A stretch of DNA of 64,000 bases from Caulobacter radicis. GTDB lineage: Bacteria > Pseudomonadota > Alphaproteobacteria > Caulobacterales > Caulobacteraceae. The stretch is from the NCBI RefSeq assembly GCF_003094615.1, contig NZ_QDKO01000042.1, positions 1-64,000 on the forward strand, read 5' to 3'. The notes below the pieces were generated by a model. The model did not search any database and was not told the origin of the DNA. It saw only the letters and a program-made list of their open reading frames with translations. Positions 26,274 to 33,937 of this stretch are shown here, in pieces (positions within the stretch are counted from its first letter, which is position 1; each line of letters starts with the position of its first letter). The translations under genes were made by a program, and so were the position numbers.

Positions 26274-27067
26274 ACCGGCTGGCGTTCCTGCCCTGGATCC
26301 TGACGCTGGTCCTGACGCTCACCGCGAGCCTGGCGATCCCCGCCGGGGCGGCCTGGGCGCAATCGTCCTCCACGCCCGCCGCGGCGGTCGCGGCGCCGCG
26401 CGCCAAGACGGCCGGCCAGGCCGTCCAGCTCGACAAGGCCCGGACGTCGGAGGTCCTGCGCACAGCCCTGCTGCTGACCGTCGCGGCCCTGATCCCGGCG
26501 ATCGTGATCTGCATGACCCCGTTCGTGCGGATCGTCGTCGTGCTGTCGATGATCCGCCACGCCTTCGGCATGCCCGAGACACCGCCCAACCAGGTCCTGG
26601 TCAGCCTGGCCCTGTTCCTGACCGCCTTCACGATGATGCCGACCCTGACGACCGTGAACGACGTGGCGTTCAAGCCCTTCATGGACGGCTCGATCTCGGT
26701 CCAGCAGGCGATGGATCGCGGCGCCGAGCCCATGCGCCAGTTCATGCTGCGGCAGGTTCACGACCAGGACATCGCCGCGGTCTACCGGATGGGCAAGAAG
26801 CCGCTGCCGGAACGCGCCGCCGACGTCGGGCTGATGGAGCTGACCTCGGCGTTCATGCTCAACGAGCTGCGCGTCGCCTTCAAGATCGGCTTCGTCATCC
26901 TGCTGCCGTTCCTGCTGATCGACCTGGTGGTGTCCAGCATCCTGCTGGCCCTGGGCATGCTGATGGTGCCGCCCTCGACGCTGTCGCTCCCGATCAAGGT
27001 TTTGATGTTCGTGCTGATCGACGGCTGGTCGCTCGTGCTCGAGAACGTGGTCGGAAGCTTTCGGTGA
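26270..27067 (+). CDS. fliP: Flagellar export-gate protein FliP
   Basis: A 265-residue protein with a cleavable signal peptide (residues 1-30, ending GAAWAQ) as is usual for FliP, and four membrane helices. Conserved segments include MTPFVRIVVVLSMIRHAFGM, PPNQVLVSLALFLTAFTMMP, ELRVAFKIGFVILLPFLLID and LMVPPSTLSLPIKVLMFVL. FliP is the main export-pore subunit. It lies far from its partner genes fliQ/fliR, which open the same operon. Confidence 0.95.
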   Translation: MNRLAFLPWILTLVLTLTASLAIPAGAAWAQSSSTPAAAVAAPRAKTAGQAVQLDKARTSEVLRTALLLTVAALIPAIVICMTPFVRIVVVLSMIRHAFGMPETPPNQVLVSLALFLTAFTMMPTLTTVNDVAFKPFMDGSISVQQAMDRGAEPMRQFMLRQVHDQDIAAVYRMGKKPLPERAADVGLMELTSAFMLNELRVAFKIGFVILLPFLLIDLVVSSILLALGMLMVPPSTLSLPIKVLMFVLIDGWSLVLENVVGSFR

Positions 27068-27110
27068 GAAGCCTTCGGTGACCGGGGGGCCGCGAGCCCG
27101 ACGCGCGGAC

Positions 27111-27842
27111 ATGCCGTCCGAGGACGAGGAGGCGACGCTCTGGGCGGCGTTTCGCGGCACGGGATCGACCGCCGCGCGCGAGGCCCTGTTCGCCGCCTAC
27201 ACGCCCTTCGCCCGCCGTCTGGCGCGCCGGCATGCGCTGGGCCGCGGGTCCGGGGACATCGAGTTCGGCGACCTGCTGCAACTGGCCTATGCGGGTTTGC
27301 TGGAGTCCATCGACCGCTTCGATCCCGAGCGGGGCGTTCCGTTCGCGGGATATGCCTCGCGCCGGGTGACCGGCAGCATCCGCGACGGCGTCGCCAAGAT
27401 GAGCGAGCTGCGCGAACAGCTCTCGTTTCGCCATCGCGTGCGCTACGAGCGGGCGCGCTCGATGGTCAGCGCCGACGTCGACGCCCTGAGCCCGACCGAG
27501 GTCCTGGACGAGCTGATCGACGCGGCCCTTGGCCTGGCGCTGGGCTTCATGCTGGAGGGCACCTCGCTCTATGTCGCCGAGGAGGAGCCCGACCATGCCC
27601 CCAACGCCTATGACAGCCTGGTCTGGCGCGAGACCCAGCAGCGCGCCCGCACCGAAATCTCGATGCTGCCCCCGCGCGAACAGTTCATCATCGCCCGGCA
27701 CTATCTCGACGGCATGGCCTTCGAGCAGATCGCCGAGGCGCTGGGACTGAGCAAGGGGCGAATATCCCAGCTGCACCGGGCGGCGCTCATGCTGCTCAAG
27801 AAGCGACTATTGAACTCCCAGGACTTCAGGCTCAGACGATAG
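27111..27842 (+). CDS. fliA: Sigma-28 family RNA polymerase sigma factor (FliA-like)
   Basis: A 243-residue sigma factor starting at ATG 27111 (GTG 27078 is an upstream option). Region 2 is visible as LLQLAYAGLLESIDRFDPER and PFAGYASRRVTGSIRDGVAK, region 3 as ELREQLSFRHRVRYERA, and region 4 as LPPREQFIIARHYLDG plus AEALGLSKGRISQLHRA. It matches FliA/WhiG-type factors that read late flagellar promoters. No flgM anti-sigma gene is seen. From general knowledge, the well-studied Caulobacter crescentus flagellum does not use a FliA, so this is notable. Confidence 0.88.
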   Translation: MPSEDEEATLWAAFRGTGSTAAREALFAAYTPFARRLARRHALGRGSGDIEFGDLLQLAYAGLLESIDRFDPERGVPFAGYASRRVTGSIRDGVAKMSELREQLSFRHRVRYERARSMVSADVDALSPTEVLDELIDAALGLALGFMLEGTSLYVAEEEPDHAPNAYDSLVWRETQQRARTEISMLPPREQFIIARHYLDGMAFEQIAEALGLSKGRISQLHRAALMLLKKRLLNSQDFRLRR

Positions 27843-27850
27843 GAAGCCCC

Positions 27851-28405
27851 ATGACATCCGAGGCATGCCCTCCCGACCTGCTGAACAGCCTCCTTGAGGC
27901 GCTCGACGACAACGACCAGCGCGGCCTGGAGCGCCTGGACGCGCTGCTGCTCGACTACGGCGCCGACGCGCGGCTGCACTTCCTGCGCGGATCGATCCTG
28001 GCTGGAATGAAGCGCTACGAGGCCGCGATCGCGGCCATCGGCAAGGCCGTGGAGCTGGATCCCGACTTCGCGGCCGCCCGCTTCCAGCTGGGCTTCCTGC
28101 ACTACACGTCCGGAGACCCCCAGACGGCCGAGCAGGTCTGGCGTCCGCTGGCGAACCTGCCCGAGACCTCGCCGCCGCGCCTGTTCGCCCAGGGCCTGGT
28201 CCAGCTGGCGCGCGACGAGCTCGAGGCCGGGATCGCCACCCTCGAGCAGGGCATGGCCCTCAATCACGGGAACCCGCCGATGAACGGCGACATGCGCCTG
28301 CTGATCAACACGATCCGCCAGCAACTGGCGAGCACCCAGGACGAGCCCCTGTCGTCGACCCAGCTCCTCCTCCAGCGCTTCGACGGCTCGGGGGTCAAGC
28401 ACTAG
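27851..28405 (+). CDS. TPR-repeat protein at the end of the flagellar operon
   Basis: A 184-residue soluble protein, ATG 27851, 8 bp after the sigma gene with AGGAAG upstream. Tetratricopeptide helices run from about residue 35 to 130 (LHFLRGSILAGMKRYEAAI, AVELDPDFAAARFQLGFLHY, SGDPQTAEQVW). TPR proteins of this size often act as type III chaperones (SycD/LcrH-like) or assembly factors. The position suggests a chaperone or regulator of the apparatus, but this is inference. It is the last gene before a terminator-like hairpin. Confidence 0.7.
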   Translation: MTSEACPPDLLNSLLEALDDNDQRGLERLDALLLDYGADARLHFLRGSILAGMKRYEAAIAAIGKAVELDPDFAAARFQLGFLHYTSGDPQTAEQVWRPLANLPETSPPRLFAQGLVQLARDELEAGIATLEQGMALNHGNPPMNGDMRLLINTIRQQLASTQDEPLSSTQLLLQRFDGSGVKH

Positions 28406-28415
28406 GCGGGGACAC

Positions 28416-28440
28416 GGCGGCCGGCGCTTAGCCGGCCGTC
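28416..28440 (+). terminator. Hairpin after the flagellar operon
   Basis: A 10-bp stem (eight perfect pairs CGGCCGGC/GCCGGCCG, then a G-T and a G-C pair) around the loop GCTTA, 10 bp after the TPR gene stop. There is no long T run after it, so it may be a weak intrinsic terminator or an mRNA 3' end stabiliser. Confidence 0.5.
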
Positions 28441-28579
28441 GTTCCGGACGCACGGGCACGCGCTGGCAAAGACTCGAGGCGCGGTATTCGGGGGGAGTAT
28501 TGGAGACCCCCGAGCCCGACACGCCTCACGCCCGCGATGCAGGCGCAAACTTCTAAGCTAGAAGGGGAAGGGGAAGGGA

Positions 28580-28628
28580 TGGTGGACGCGACAGGGATTG
28601 AACCTGTGACCCCTACGATGTCAACGTA
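28580..28628 (-). pseudogene. 3' half of a tRNA-Val(GAC) gene, integration-site remnant
   Basis: Read on the minus strand, this holds the anticodon loop TTGACAT (anticodon GAC), the 3' anticodon stem CGTAG, the variable region, the T arm (CAGGTTCAATCCCTG) and an acceptor end GCGTCCACCA. The 5' side stops inside the anticodon stem, where the expected CTACG pairs as GTACG, and no D arm or 5' acceptor follows. This is what remains at one end when an element integrates into a tRNA 3' half. The orientation places the element to the right. Confidence 0.8.
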
Positions 28629-28863
28629 CGGGATAAAGCCATAACACGTTGTTTTTATTGTATTACTATTCACCCGCGTTCCGCTTTGTTCTGGGTATTT
28701 TCAGCGATTTCTGGGGGGTAACTGGGGGGCGCCCAGTGACCGCCCACCATGGATGTGAACCCTAGACCCATAAATTCGCAGGTCGACGAATGAGGATGCG
28801 TGAGCTGTTCTCCAAGCCTTAAAGATCGCCTCATAGAGCGTAGCCCCTTCTAGGGGACCTCGT
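28629..28863. other. Gene-free left end of the integrated element
   Basis: No convincing gene. The first 70 bp are A/T rich (ACACGTTGTTTTTATTGTAT), unlike the flanks, followed by two CTGGGGGG direct repeats 10 bp apart (28711-28728). These could be arm-type sites for the integrase. The stretch 28441-28579 left of the tRNA remnant also shows no gene. Confidence 0.5.
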
Positions 28864-29256
28864 TCAGCCGGGAATGCGGGCGATCACCTTGATCTCGAAA
28901 TCAAAGCCCGCCAGCCAGGTGACGCCGAGCGCCGTCCAGTTGGGAAAAGGCGCATGGGCAAACATCTCCCGTTTCACGTCCATGATCGTCTCGAACTGTT
29001 TTTCAGGATCAGTGTGGAAGGTGGTGAGGTCGACGATGTCATCGAACCCGCATCCGCCCGCGCTCAACGTCGCTTCCAGATTGGCGAAGGCCAGGCGGAC
29101 CTGAGCCTCGAAATCCGGCTCTGGCGAGCCGTCGTCGCGGCTTCCGACCTGGCCCGAGACGAAGAGCAGGTTGTCCGACTTGATGGCGGCCGAGTAGCCG
29201 TGGGTCTCGTACAGGGCGTGGCGGGCGGCCGGAAAGATCGCTTCACGTTGGGTCAT
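28864..29256 (-). CDS. RidA/YjgF-family protein
   Basis: A 130-residue protein of the RidA (enamine/imine deaminase-like) family: NLLFVSGQVGSRDDGSPEPD, VRLAFANLEATLSAGGCGFD and a C-terminus FDFEIKVIARIPG. The usual catalytic Arg of the P-N-R-x-x motif is not clearly present at the expected place (FPNWTALGV replaces it), so it may belong to a subfamily with another role. ATG 29256 is preferred; ATG 29289 would overlap the hydrolase gene. It lies 29 bp after the hydrolase and probably shares its mRNA. Confidence 0.85.
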   Translation of the reverse strand: MTQREAIFPAARHALYETHGYSAAIKSDNLLFVSGQVGSRDDGSPEPDFEAQVRLAFANLEATLSAGGCGFDDIVDLTTFHTDPEKQFETIMDVKREMFAHAPFPNWTALGVTWLAGFDFEIKVIARIPG

Positions 29257-29285
29257 GGAAAATCCTCTGCTTGTCGTTGAATGGC

Positions 29286-30275
29286 TCAACCGGCGACCCG
29301 GCGGCCGAGAAAATCGCGGATGTGCGCGGCGATCTCGCCGTGGCGCGTTTCCAAGGCGAAGTGGCCGGCGTCCAGAAGGTGGACTTCGGCGTCGGGCAGG
29401 TCGCGGCGATAGGCCTGCGCGCCGGCGGGAATGAAAGCGCGATCATGGCGTCCCCAGACGGCCAAGAGCGGCGGCCGGCGGGCGCGGAAGTAGGCCTGGA
29501 AATCGGGATAGAGCGCCAGGTTGCTGCGATAGTCGAGGATCAGATCAAGCTGGATATCCTCCGCGCCCGGGCGGGCCATGTAGGCGATGTCCAGCTCGTA
29601 GCCGTCCGGCGACAGCAGGCTCTTGTCCGCGCCGGGACCGTACTGCCAGTCCCTGATCGTCTCCGGCGACAGCGAGGCGCGGCAGGCCTCGCGATTGGCC
29701 GCGCTGGGATCGCGCCAATAGGCCTCCCAGGCGTCCCACTCATGGCTGAAGCCATCGAGATAGGCGTTACCGTTCTGGGAGATGATCGCGGTGACCCGCT
29801 CGGGATGCTTCATCGCCACGCGCAGGCCGACCGGCGCGCCGTAGTCGAAGATGTAGAGGGCGTAGCGGTCCAGCCCGATAGCGTCGACGAAACCGCCGAG
29901 CACCTGAGCCAGGCTATCGAAGCTGTAGGTGAACTGGTCGCGCGGCGGCGCCTTGGTCTGTCCAAAGCCTGGAAAATCCGGAGCGATGACGCGGTAGCGA
30001 TCGGCCAGCTGCGGGATCAGGTCGCGGAACATGTGGCTCGCCGACGGGAAACCATGAAGCAGCAGGATGACGGGCGCGTCGACCGGCCCGGCTTCTCGGT
30101 AGAAGACCTCGACCTTGCCGACCTGCTGCGTCTTGAAGTGAACGGTGGACATCATCTGTTCCTGCGGTGTGGGATGCGCAGCCAGGGCCTTCGCCGGCAA
30201 GCCCGCCACCATCGATCCAGCCACGAACGCGCCGAGAACGAAGCGACGGGTAGCAGGGACAGAAGGGGTGGACAT
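29286..30275 (-). CDS. Alpha/beta hydrolase (haloalkane dehalogenase/epoxide hydrolase-like), Tat-type signal
   Basis: A 329-residue protein. N-terminus ATRRFVLGAFVAGSMVAG looks like a twin-arginine signal, so periplasmic. The core shows LLLHGFPSASHMFRDL (oxyanion HG motif), a nucleophile elbow with Asp (IFDYGAPVG, as in dehalogenases and epoxide hydrolases rather than Ser hydrolases) and a catalytic His near the end (DAGHFALE). Substrate unknown. It is transcribed away from a LysR gene, with the RidA gene behind it, suggesting an inducible catabolic pair. Confidence 0.85.
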   Translation of the reverse strand: MSTPSVPATRRFVLGAFVAGSMVAGLPAKALAAHPTPQEQMMSTVHFKTQQVGKVEVFYREAGPVDAPVILLLHGFPSASHMFRDLIPQLADRYRVIAPDFPGFGQTKAPPRDQFTYSFDSLAQVLGGFVDAIGLDRYALYIFDYGAPVGLRVAMKHPERVTAIISQNGNAYLDGFSHEWDAWEAYWRDPSAANREACRASLSPETIRDWQYGPGADKSLLSPDGYELDIAYMARPGAEDIQLDLILDYRSNLALYPDFQAYFRARRPPLLAVWGRHDRAFIPAGAQAYRRDLPDAEVHLLDAGHFALETRHGEIAAHIRDFLGRRVAG

Positions 30276-30300
30276 GATGGCTCCTTGGCTGACCCGCCAA

Positions 30301-30314
30301 GAAGTAGTTCTTCC
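30301..30314. promoter_or_regulatory. Inverted repeat in the hydrolase-lysR divergent region
   Basis: AAGAA-GTAG-TTCTT is a perfect 5-bp inverted repeat in the 93-bp divergent spacer, between the hydrolase start (30275) and the LysR start (30369). LysR-type regulators commonly bind such dyads between themselves and a divergent target. Inference only. Confidence 0.35.
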
Positions 30315-30368
30315 GCAATCAGCAATAAGCCTTGCGCCTTGATCGACTGAGTTGCAGCTTTTGAAACG

Positions 30369-31298
30369 ATGGACCGGTTGGACGCGATAGAGCTTTTTGC
30401 GGCGGCGGTGGAGGAAGGCTCGCTTGCCGCGGCCGCCCGGCGACACGGTCGCTCGCCGGCCGCGGTAACCCGGGCCGTAGCGCTTTTGGAGCAGCACGCC
30501 GGCGAGGCGCTGCTGCTGCGCTCCACGCGCAAGCTCAGCCTGACGGCGGCCGGCGATCGACACCTTCAGATCTGGCGCGAGGTGATCGCCAAGCTTGGCG
30601 AGATCGCGCCGAGCAGCCGGACGGCGGCGCTACGGGGCAGCATCGTCCTGACCGCCCCCGAACTCTTCGGACGGCTCGAGGTGATGCCGATCCTGGAGAC
30701 GTTCCTGGCCGAGCACCCACAGATCTCGGCGCGCGCTCTACTGCTCAATCGCGAGGTCAACCTGGTCGGCGAAGGCGTCGACTTGGCCGTGCGCCTGGCG
30801 CCGCTGGCGGATTCGTCGCTAGCCGCGGTCCGGATTGGGGAAGTGGGCGCCTTCCTCTGTGCTTCGCCCGACTACCTCGCACGCGCAGGCGAGCCGACCG
30901 GCCTTGGCGACCTGCAGCATCACGAATGCATCGGCCTCAACGGCGAGGGCGACGCCGAACTTTGGTCCTTTGGCGGGGAGGCCGAGCGCAACGGACGACC
31001 ACGTTCGGTTCGCGTCCGAACCCGGCTCAGCGTCAACAACGCCATGGCCTCGATCGATGGCGCGCTGCGCGGACGCGGGCTGATCCAGGCGCGCTCCTAC
31101 CAAGTGGCCGGGCACATCGCAGCCGGAAGGCTGGTGCGCCTGTTGCGCCATTGCGAGCCGGGTCCCGTTCCCGCCCACATCCTGTTTCCGGCCGACCGGG
31201 CCAAGAACCGGGCCGTGCGCGGCTTGATCGACCATCTGACGCCGCGCCTTAGACGCGCCCTGCAGGTGGTCAAGGCGAGTGAGCCGGGATCGATCTAG
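30369..31298 (+). CDS. LysR-family transcriptional regulator
   Basis: A 309-residue regulator: N-terminal winged helix-turn-helix (ELFAAAVEEGSLAAAARRHG, RSPAAVTRAVALLEQHAG, RSTRKLSLTAAGDRH) and a periplasmic-binding-like effector domain (ALRGSIVLTAPELFGRLEVM onward). It is divergent from the hydrolase-RidA pair, the classic arrangement for a LysR regulator and its target. The effector is unknown. Confidence 0.92.
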   Translation: MDRLDAIELFAAAVEEGSLAAAARRHGRSPAAVTRAVALLEQHAGEALLLRSTRKLSLTAAGDRHLQIWREVIAKLGEIAPSSRTAALRGSIVLTAPELFGRLEVMPILETFLAEHPQISARALLLNREVNLVGEGVDLAVRLAPLADSSLAAVRIGEVGAFLCASPDYLARAGEPTGLGDLQHHECIGLNGEGDAELWSFGGEAERNGRPRSVRVRTRLSVNNAMASIDGALRGRGLIQARSYQVAGHIAAGRLVRLLRHCEPGPVPAHILFPADRAKNRAVRGLIDHLTPRLRRALQVVKASEPGSI

Positions 31299-31322
31299 GA
31301 GGCAGCGCTGCCGCCCGTAGAT

Positions 31323-31341
31323 TGGTTATTTTTCCTAACCA
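31323..31341. promoter_or_regulatory. Inverted repeat upstream of the aldo/keto reductase gene
   Basis: TGGTTA-N7-TAACCA, perfect 6-bp arms, in the 154-bp gap between lysR and the aldo/keto reductase gene. A plausible operator for the reductase gene; the second LysR protein (33938-34828) is one candidate binder. The same dyad is not seen next to that regulator. Confidence 0.35.
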
Positions 31342-31452
31342 CTTTGGGAATTCATGGGCGACTTATCGCGACAATCCGGCATGGCTAGGTTTCGACAGCT
31401 GCTCCGGCGGCACGAAATCCAAGCAACCCGAACCTCCCGAAAGGAGATCGCG

Positions 31453-32523
31453 ATGACCAACAAGACCGCTCTCGATCACTACCGCCTGCTCGGCCGCTCC
31501 GGGCTTCGCGTATCGCCGCTGTCTCTGGGAACCATGACCTTCGGCTCCGACTGGGGCTGGGGCGCGGACGAGACCGACGCCCGCCGGATCTTCGACGCCT
31601 ATGTCGATCGCGGGGGCAACTTCGTCGACACCGCCGTCAACTACACGGACGGCGCGTCCGAACGCATGCTGGGCGGCTTCATCAAGGACAAGCGCGAACG
31701 GATGGTGGTCGCCACCAAGTTCACCATGGCGCGCGATCCTGCGAACATCAATTCGGGGGGCAACCACCGCTACAATCTGGTCCGTTCGGTCGAGACCAGC
31801 CTGCGCCAGCTCGACACCGACCGCATCGACCTGATGTACCTCCACGCCTGGGACTTCACCACCAGTCCCGAGGAGGTGCTGCGCGCCCTGGACGACCTCG
31901 TTCGCGCCGGCAAGATCCTCTATGTCGGCATCTGCAACACGCCGGCCTGGCGGGTCGCGCAGCTCCAGTCGATCGCCGACCTGCGCGGCTGGGCGCCGCT
32001 GGTGGCCCTGCAGATCGAGTACAGCCTGGTCGAACGCACCGTCGAGCACGAGCTGATGCCGATGGCGCGCGAGCTGGGCCTGGGCGTCATGCCGTGGTCC
32101 CCGCTGGGCGGCGGCATCCTGACGGGCAAGTACCGTCGCGAGGACTTGTCGGACGACAACGACTCCGACGTCGCGGCCGACCGCAAGGGCGTAATCGCCT
32201 CTACCGGCCACCTCAATCAGCGTTCGCTAGACATCGCCGACGTCGTTGGTGAGGTCGCCGCGGAACTGGGCGTGTCGCGCTCGCAGGTGGCCATCGCCTG
32301 GACCCTGGCCAACCCCGCCGTCGTCTCGCCGATCATGGGCGCGCGCACGCTGGAGCAGGCGCAGGACAACTTCGGCGCCCTGGACGTGACCCTCGACGAC
32401 GGCCAGCTGGCCCGTCTGAACGCGGCGAGCGCGCCGACGCCGATCTTCCCCGACCGCTTCATCGGCCGTCCCATGGCCCAGCAGCTGATCTTCGGCGCCT
32501 CGACGCTGCTGGCCCGGCGCTGA
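31453..32523 (+). CDS. Aldo/keto reductase
   Basis: A 356-residue NADPH-dependent oxidoreductase. ATG 31453 has a strong AAGGAG box 7 bases upstream. The catalytic tetrad is visible: Asp and Tyr in NFVDTAVNYTDGASERMLG, Lys in MVVATKFTM and His in LMYLHAWDF. The cofactor region PIMGARTLEQAQDNFGALD is near the end. It reduces carbonyl groups; the physiological substrate is unknown. Together with the Atu4866-like gene and the SDR gene downstream it looks like one redox operon. Confidence 0.92.
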   Translation: MTNKTALDHYRLLGRSGLRVSPLSLGTMTFGSDWGWGADETDARRIFDAYVDRGGNFVDTAVNYTDGASERMLGGFIKDKRERMVVATKFTMARDPANINSGGNHRYNLVRSVETSLRQLDTDRIDLMYLHAWDFTTSPEEVLRALDDLVRAGKILYVGICNTPAWRVAQLQSIADLRGWAPLVALQIEYSLVERTVEHELMPMARELGLGVMPWSPLGGGILTGKYRREDLSDDNDSDVAADRKGVIASTGHLNQRSLDIADVVGEVAAELGVSRSQVAIAWTLANPAVVSPIMGARTLEQAQDNFGALDVTLDDGQLARLNAASAPTPIFPDRFIGRPMAQQLIFGASTLLARR

Positions 32524-32547
32524 AACCTCAGCAGAAAGGAGCCGGCC

Positions 32548-32805
32548 ATGACGCCGCAGACAGCTGCACAGCACCCCTATGTCGGCATGTGGGTCACCGC
32601 TGACGGCCGCATCCGCCAGGAACTGCTCGCCAACGGCCGCTACGACGAAGCGCGCGGGGCCAGGAAGAGCGCCTATCGCGGGCGATACGAAGTCGACGCC
32701 AACCACATCGACTACTGGGACGACACCGGGTTCACGGCCGATGGCGAGTTCGTCACCCCAGACGAGCTTCACCACGGCGGAATGATCTTCTTCCGGCAAC
32801 GCTAG
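32548..32805 (+). CDS. Small Atu4866-like protein
   Basis: An 85-residue protein starting 24 bp after the reductase gene, with AAAGGAG upstream. It matches the small Atu4866 family (HPYVGMWVTADGRIRQELLA, GRYDEARG, YRGRYEVDANHIDYWDDTGF), predicted to be a compact beta barrel. Function unknown. Such genes are often found next to aldo/keto reductases and short-chain dehydrogenases, as here. Confidence 0.82.
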   Translation: MTPQTAAQHPYVGMWVTADGRIRQELLANGRYDEARGARKSAYRGRYEVDANHIDYWDDTGFTADGEFVTPDELHHGGMIFFRQR

Positions 32806-32949
32806 TCGCCCCTCGCCGGGCCAACGCCCGGCCTCCTCCTCAACATCCAAACAATCCGAACCTCAAGCCCCTGCTTGCCGGGATCGCTGGCGCACGCCTC
32901 CAGGCTGGCGATCCCCTTTTTCTCTGGAGCGCGATCAAGGAGATACACG

Positions 32950-33831
32950 ATGAAAACGGTTATCATCTCGGGCGCAGGAACGGGCATGGGCCTGCTCACC
33001 GCCCAAACCCTCATCCGCCAGGGCTACGCGGTCTATGCCGGCGTGCGCGATCCCAATGGGCGCAGCCGGGCCCGTCGCGAGGCGCTCGAAACCTACGCCA
33101 AGGACCATGGCGGCTATGTCCGCGTCGTCGACCTGGACATCCACAGCGAGGCCTCCTGCCAGGCCGCCGTCGATCAGGTCGTCGCCGACCATGGCCGCCT
33201 CGACATCGTCATCCACAATGCGGCCCACCTCTTCATCGGCGTCTACGAGGGCTTCACGCCCGAGCAGCTGACCGACTGCCTCAACACCAATGTCGTGGGC
33301 GCCCACAGGCTCAACCGCGCCGCCCTGCCCCAGCTGCGCAAGCAGGGCGACGGCGTCCTGCTCTATGTCGGCAGCACGATCACCCGCATCGTCACGCCGT
33401 TCGTGGGGCCCTACATCACCGGCAAGTACGCGCTGGACGCCCTGGCCGAGGTCACCGCGTACGAGATCAACCGCTTCGGCGTCGAAACGGTGATCGTCAT
33501 GCCGGGCATCTTCCCGGACGGCACCGCCCACTTCCAGTCAGCCGTCCATCCGGGCGACCAGAACGTCGTCGAGGGCTATGAGCGGTTCAAGGACGACTTC
33601 GACAACATCGGGCCTGGCCTGCGCGCGCTCCTGGCCGGCGCCGACGCGCCCGTCCAGGGCGTCGCCGACGAGATCGTCCGGGTGCTGGCGATCCCCAAGG
33701 GCGAAAAGCCCATGCGCACCGTCATCGACTATTCGGACTACGGCGCTCCGCTGGTCAACGACGTGGTCGAGGCGCAAACCGCGCGGGTCTTCGGGATGAT
33801 GGGCTACGAGCACCTTCTGAAGGTATCCTAG
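32950..33831 (+). CDS. Short-chain dehydrogenase/reductase (SDR)
   Basis: A 293-residue NAD(P)-dependent oxidoreductase. ATG 32950 has AAGGAG upstream, so longer frames are not needed. Rossmann motif SGAGTGMG (TGxxxGxG type), NAA-like HNAAHLF, catalytic Ser in YVGSTITRI and YITGK carrying Tyr and Lys. Substrate not evident. It follows the reductase and Atu4866-like genes with a 144-bp spacer. Confidence 0.92.
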   Translation: MKTVIISGAGTGMGLLTAQTLIRQGYAVYAGVRDPNGRSRARREALETYAKDHGGYVRVVDLDIHSEASCQAAVDQVVADHGRLDIVIHNAAHLFIGVYEGFTPEQLTDCLNTNVVGAHRLNRAALPQLRKQGDGVLLYVGSTITRIVTPFVGPYITGKYALDALAEVTAYEINRFGVETVIVMPGIFPDGTAHFQSAVHPGDQNVVEGYERFKDDFDNIGPGLRALLAGADAPVQGVADEIVRVLAIPKGEKPMRTVIDYSDYGAPLVNDVVEAQTARVFGMMGYEHLLKVS

Positions 33832-33937
33832 CGACGGGCGACGGCTGCATGGGCCGCCGCTCGCCCAGCGGGCCGCTTTCCCAGCCGACGGCAACGGCCG
33901 CGGCGGAGGAAGGCGGCTCGTCTGCATTTCGCGAGCA

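Noticed and set aside
28428..28673. An 81-codon minus-strand frame containing GSIPVAST
   Set aside because: It is translation of the tRNA-Val fragment, a well-known annotation artefact.
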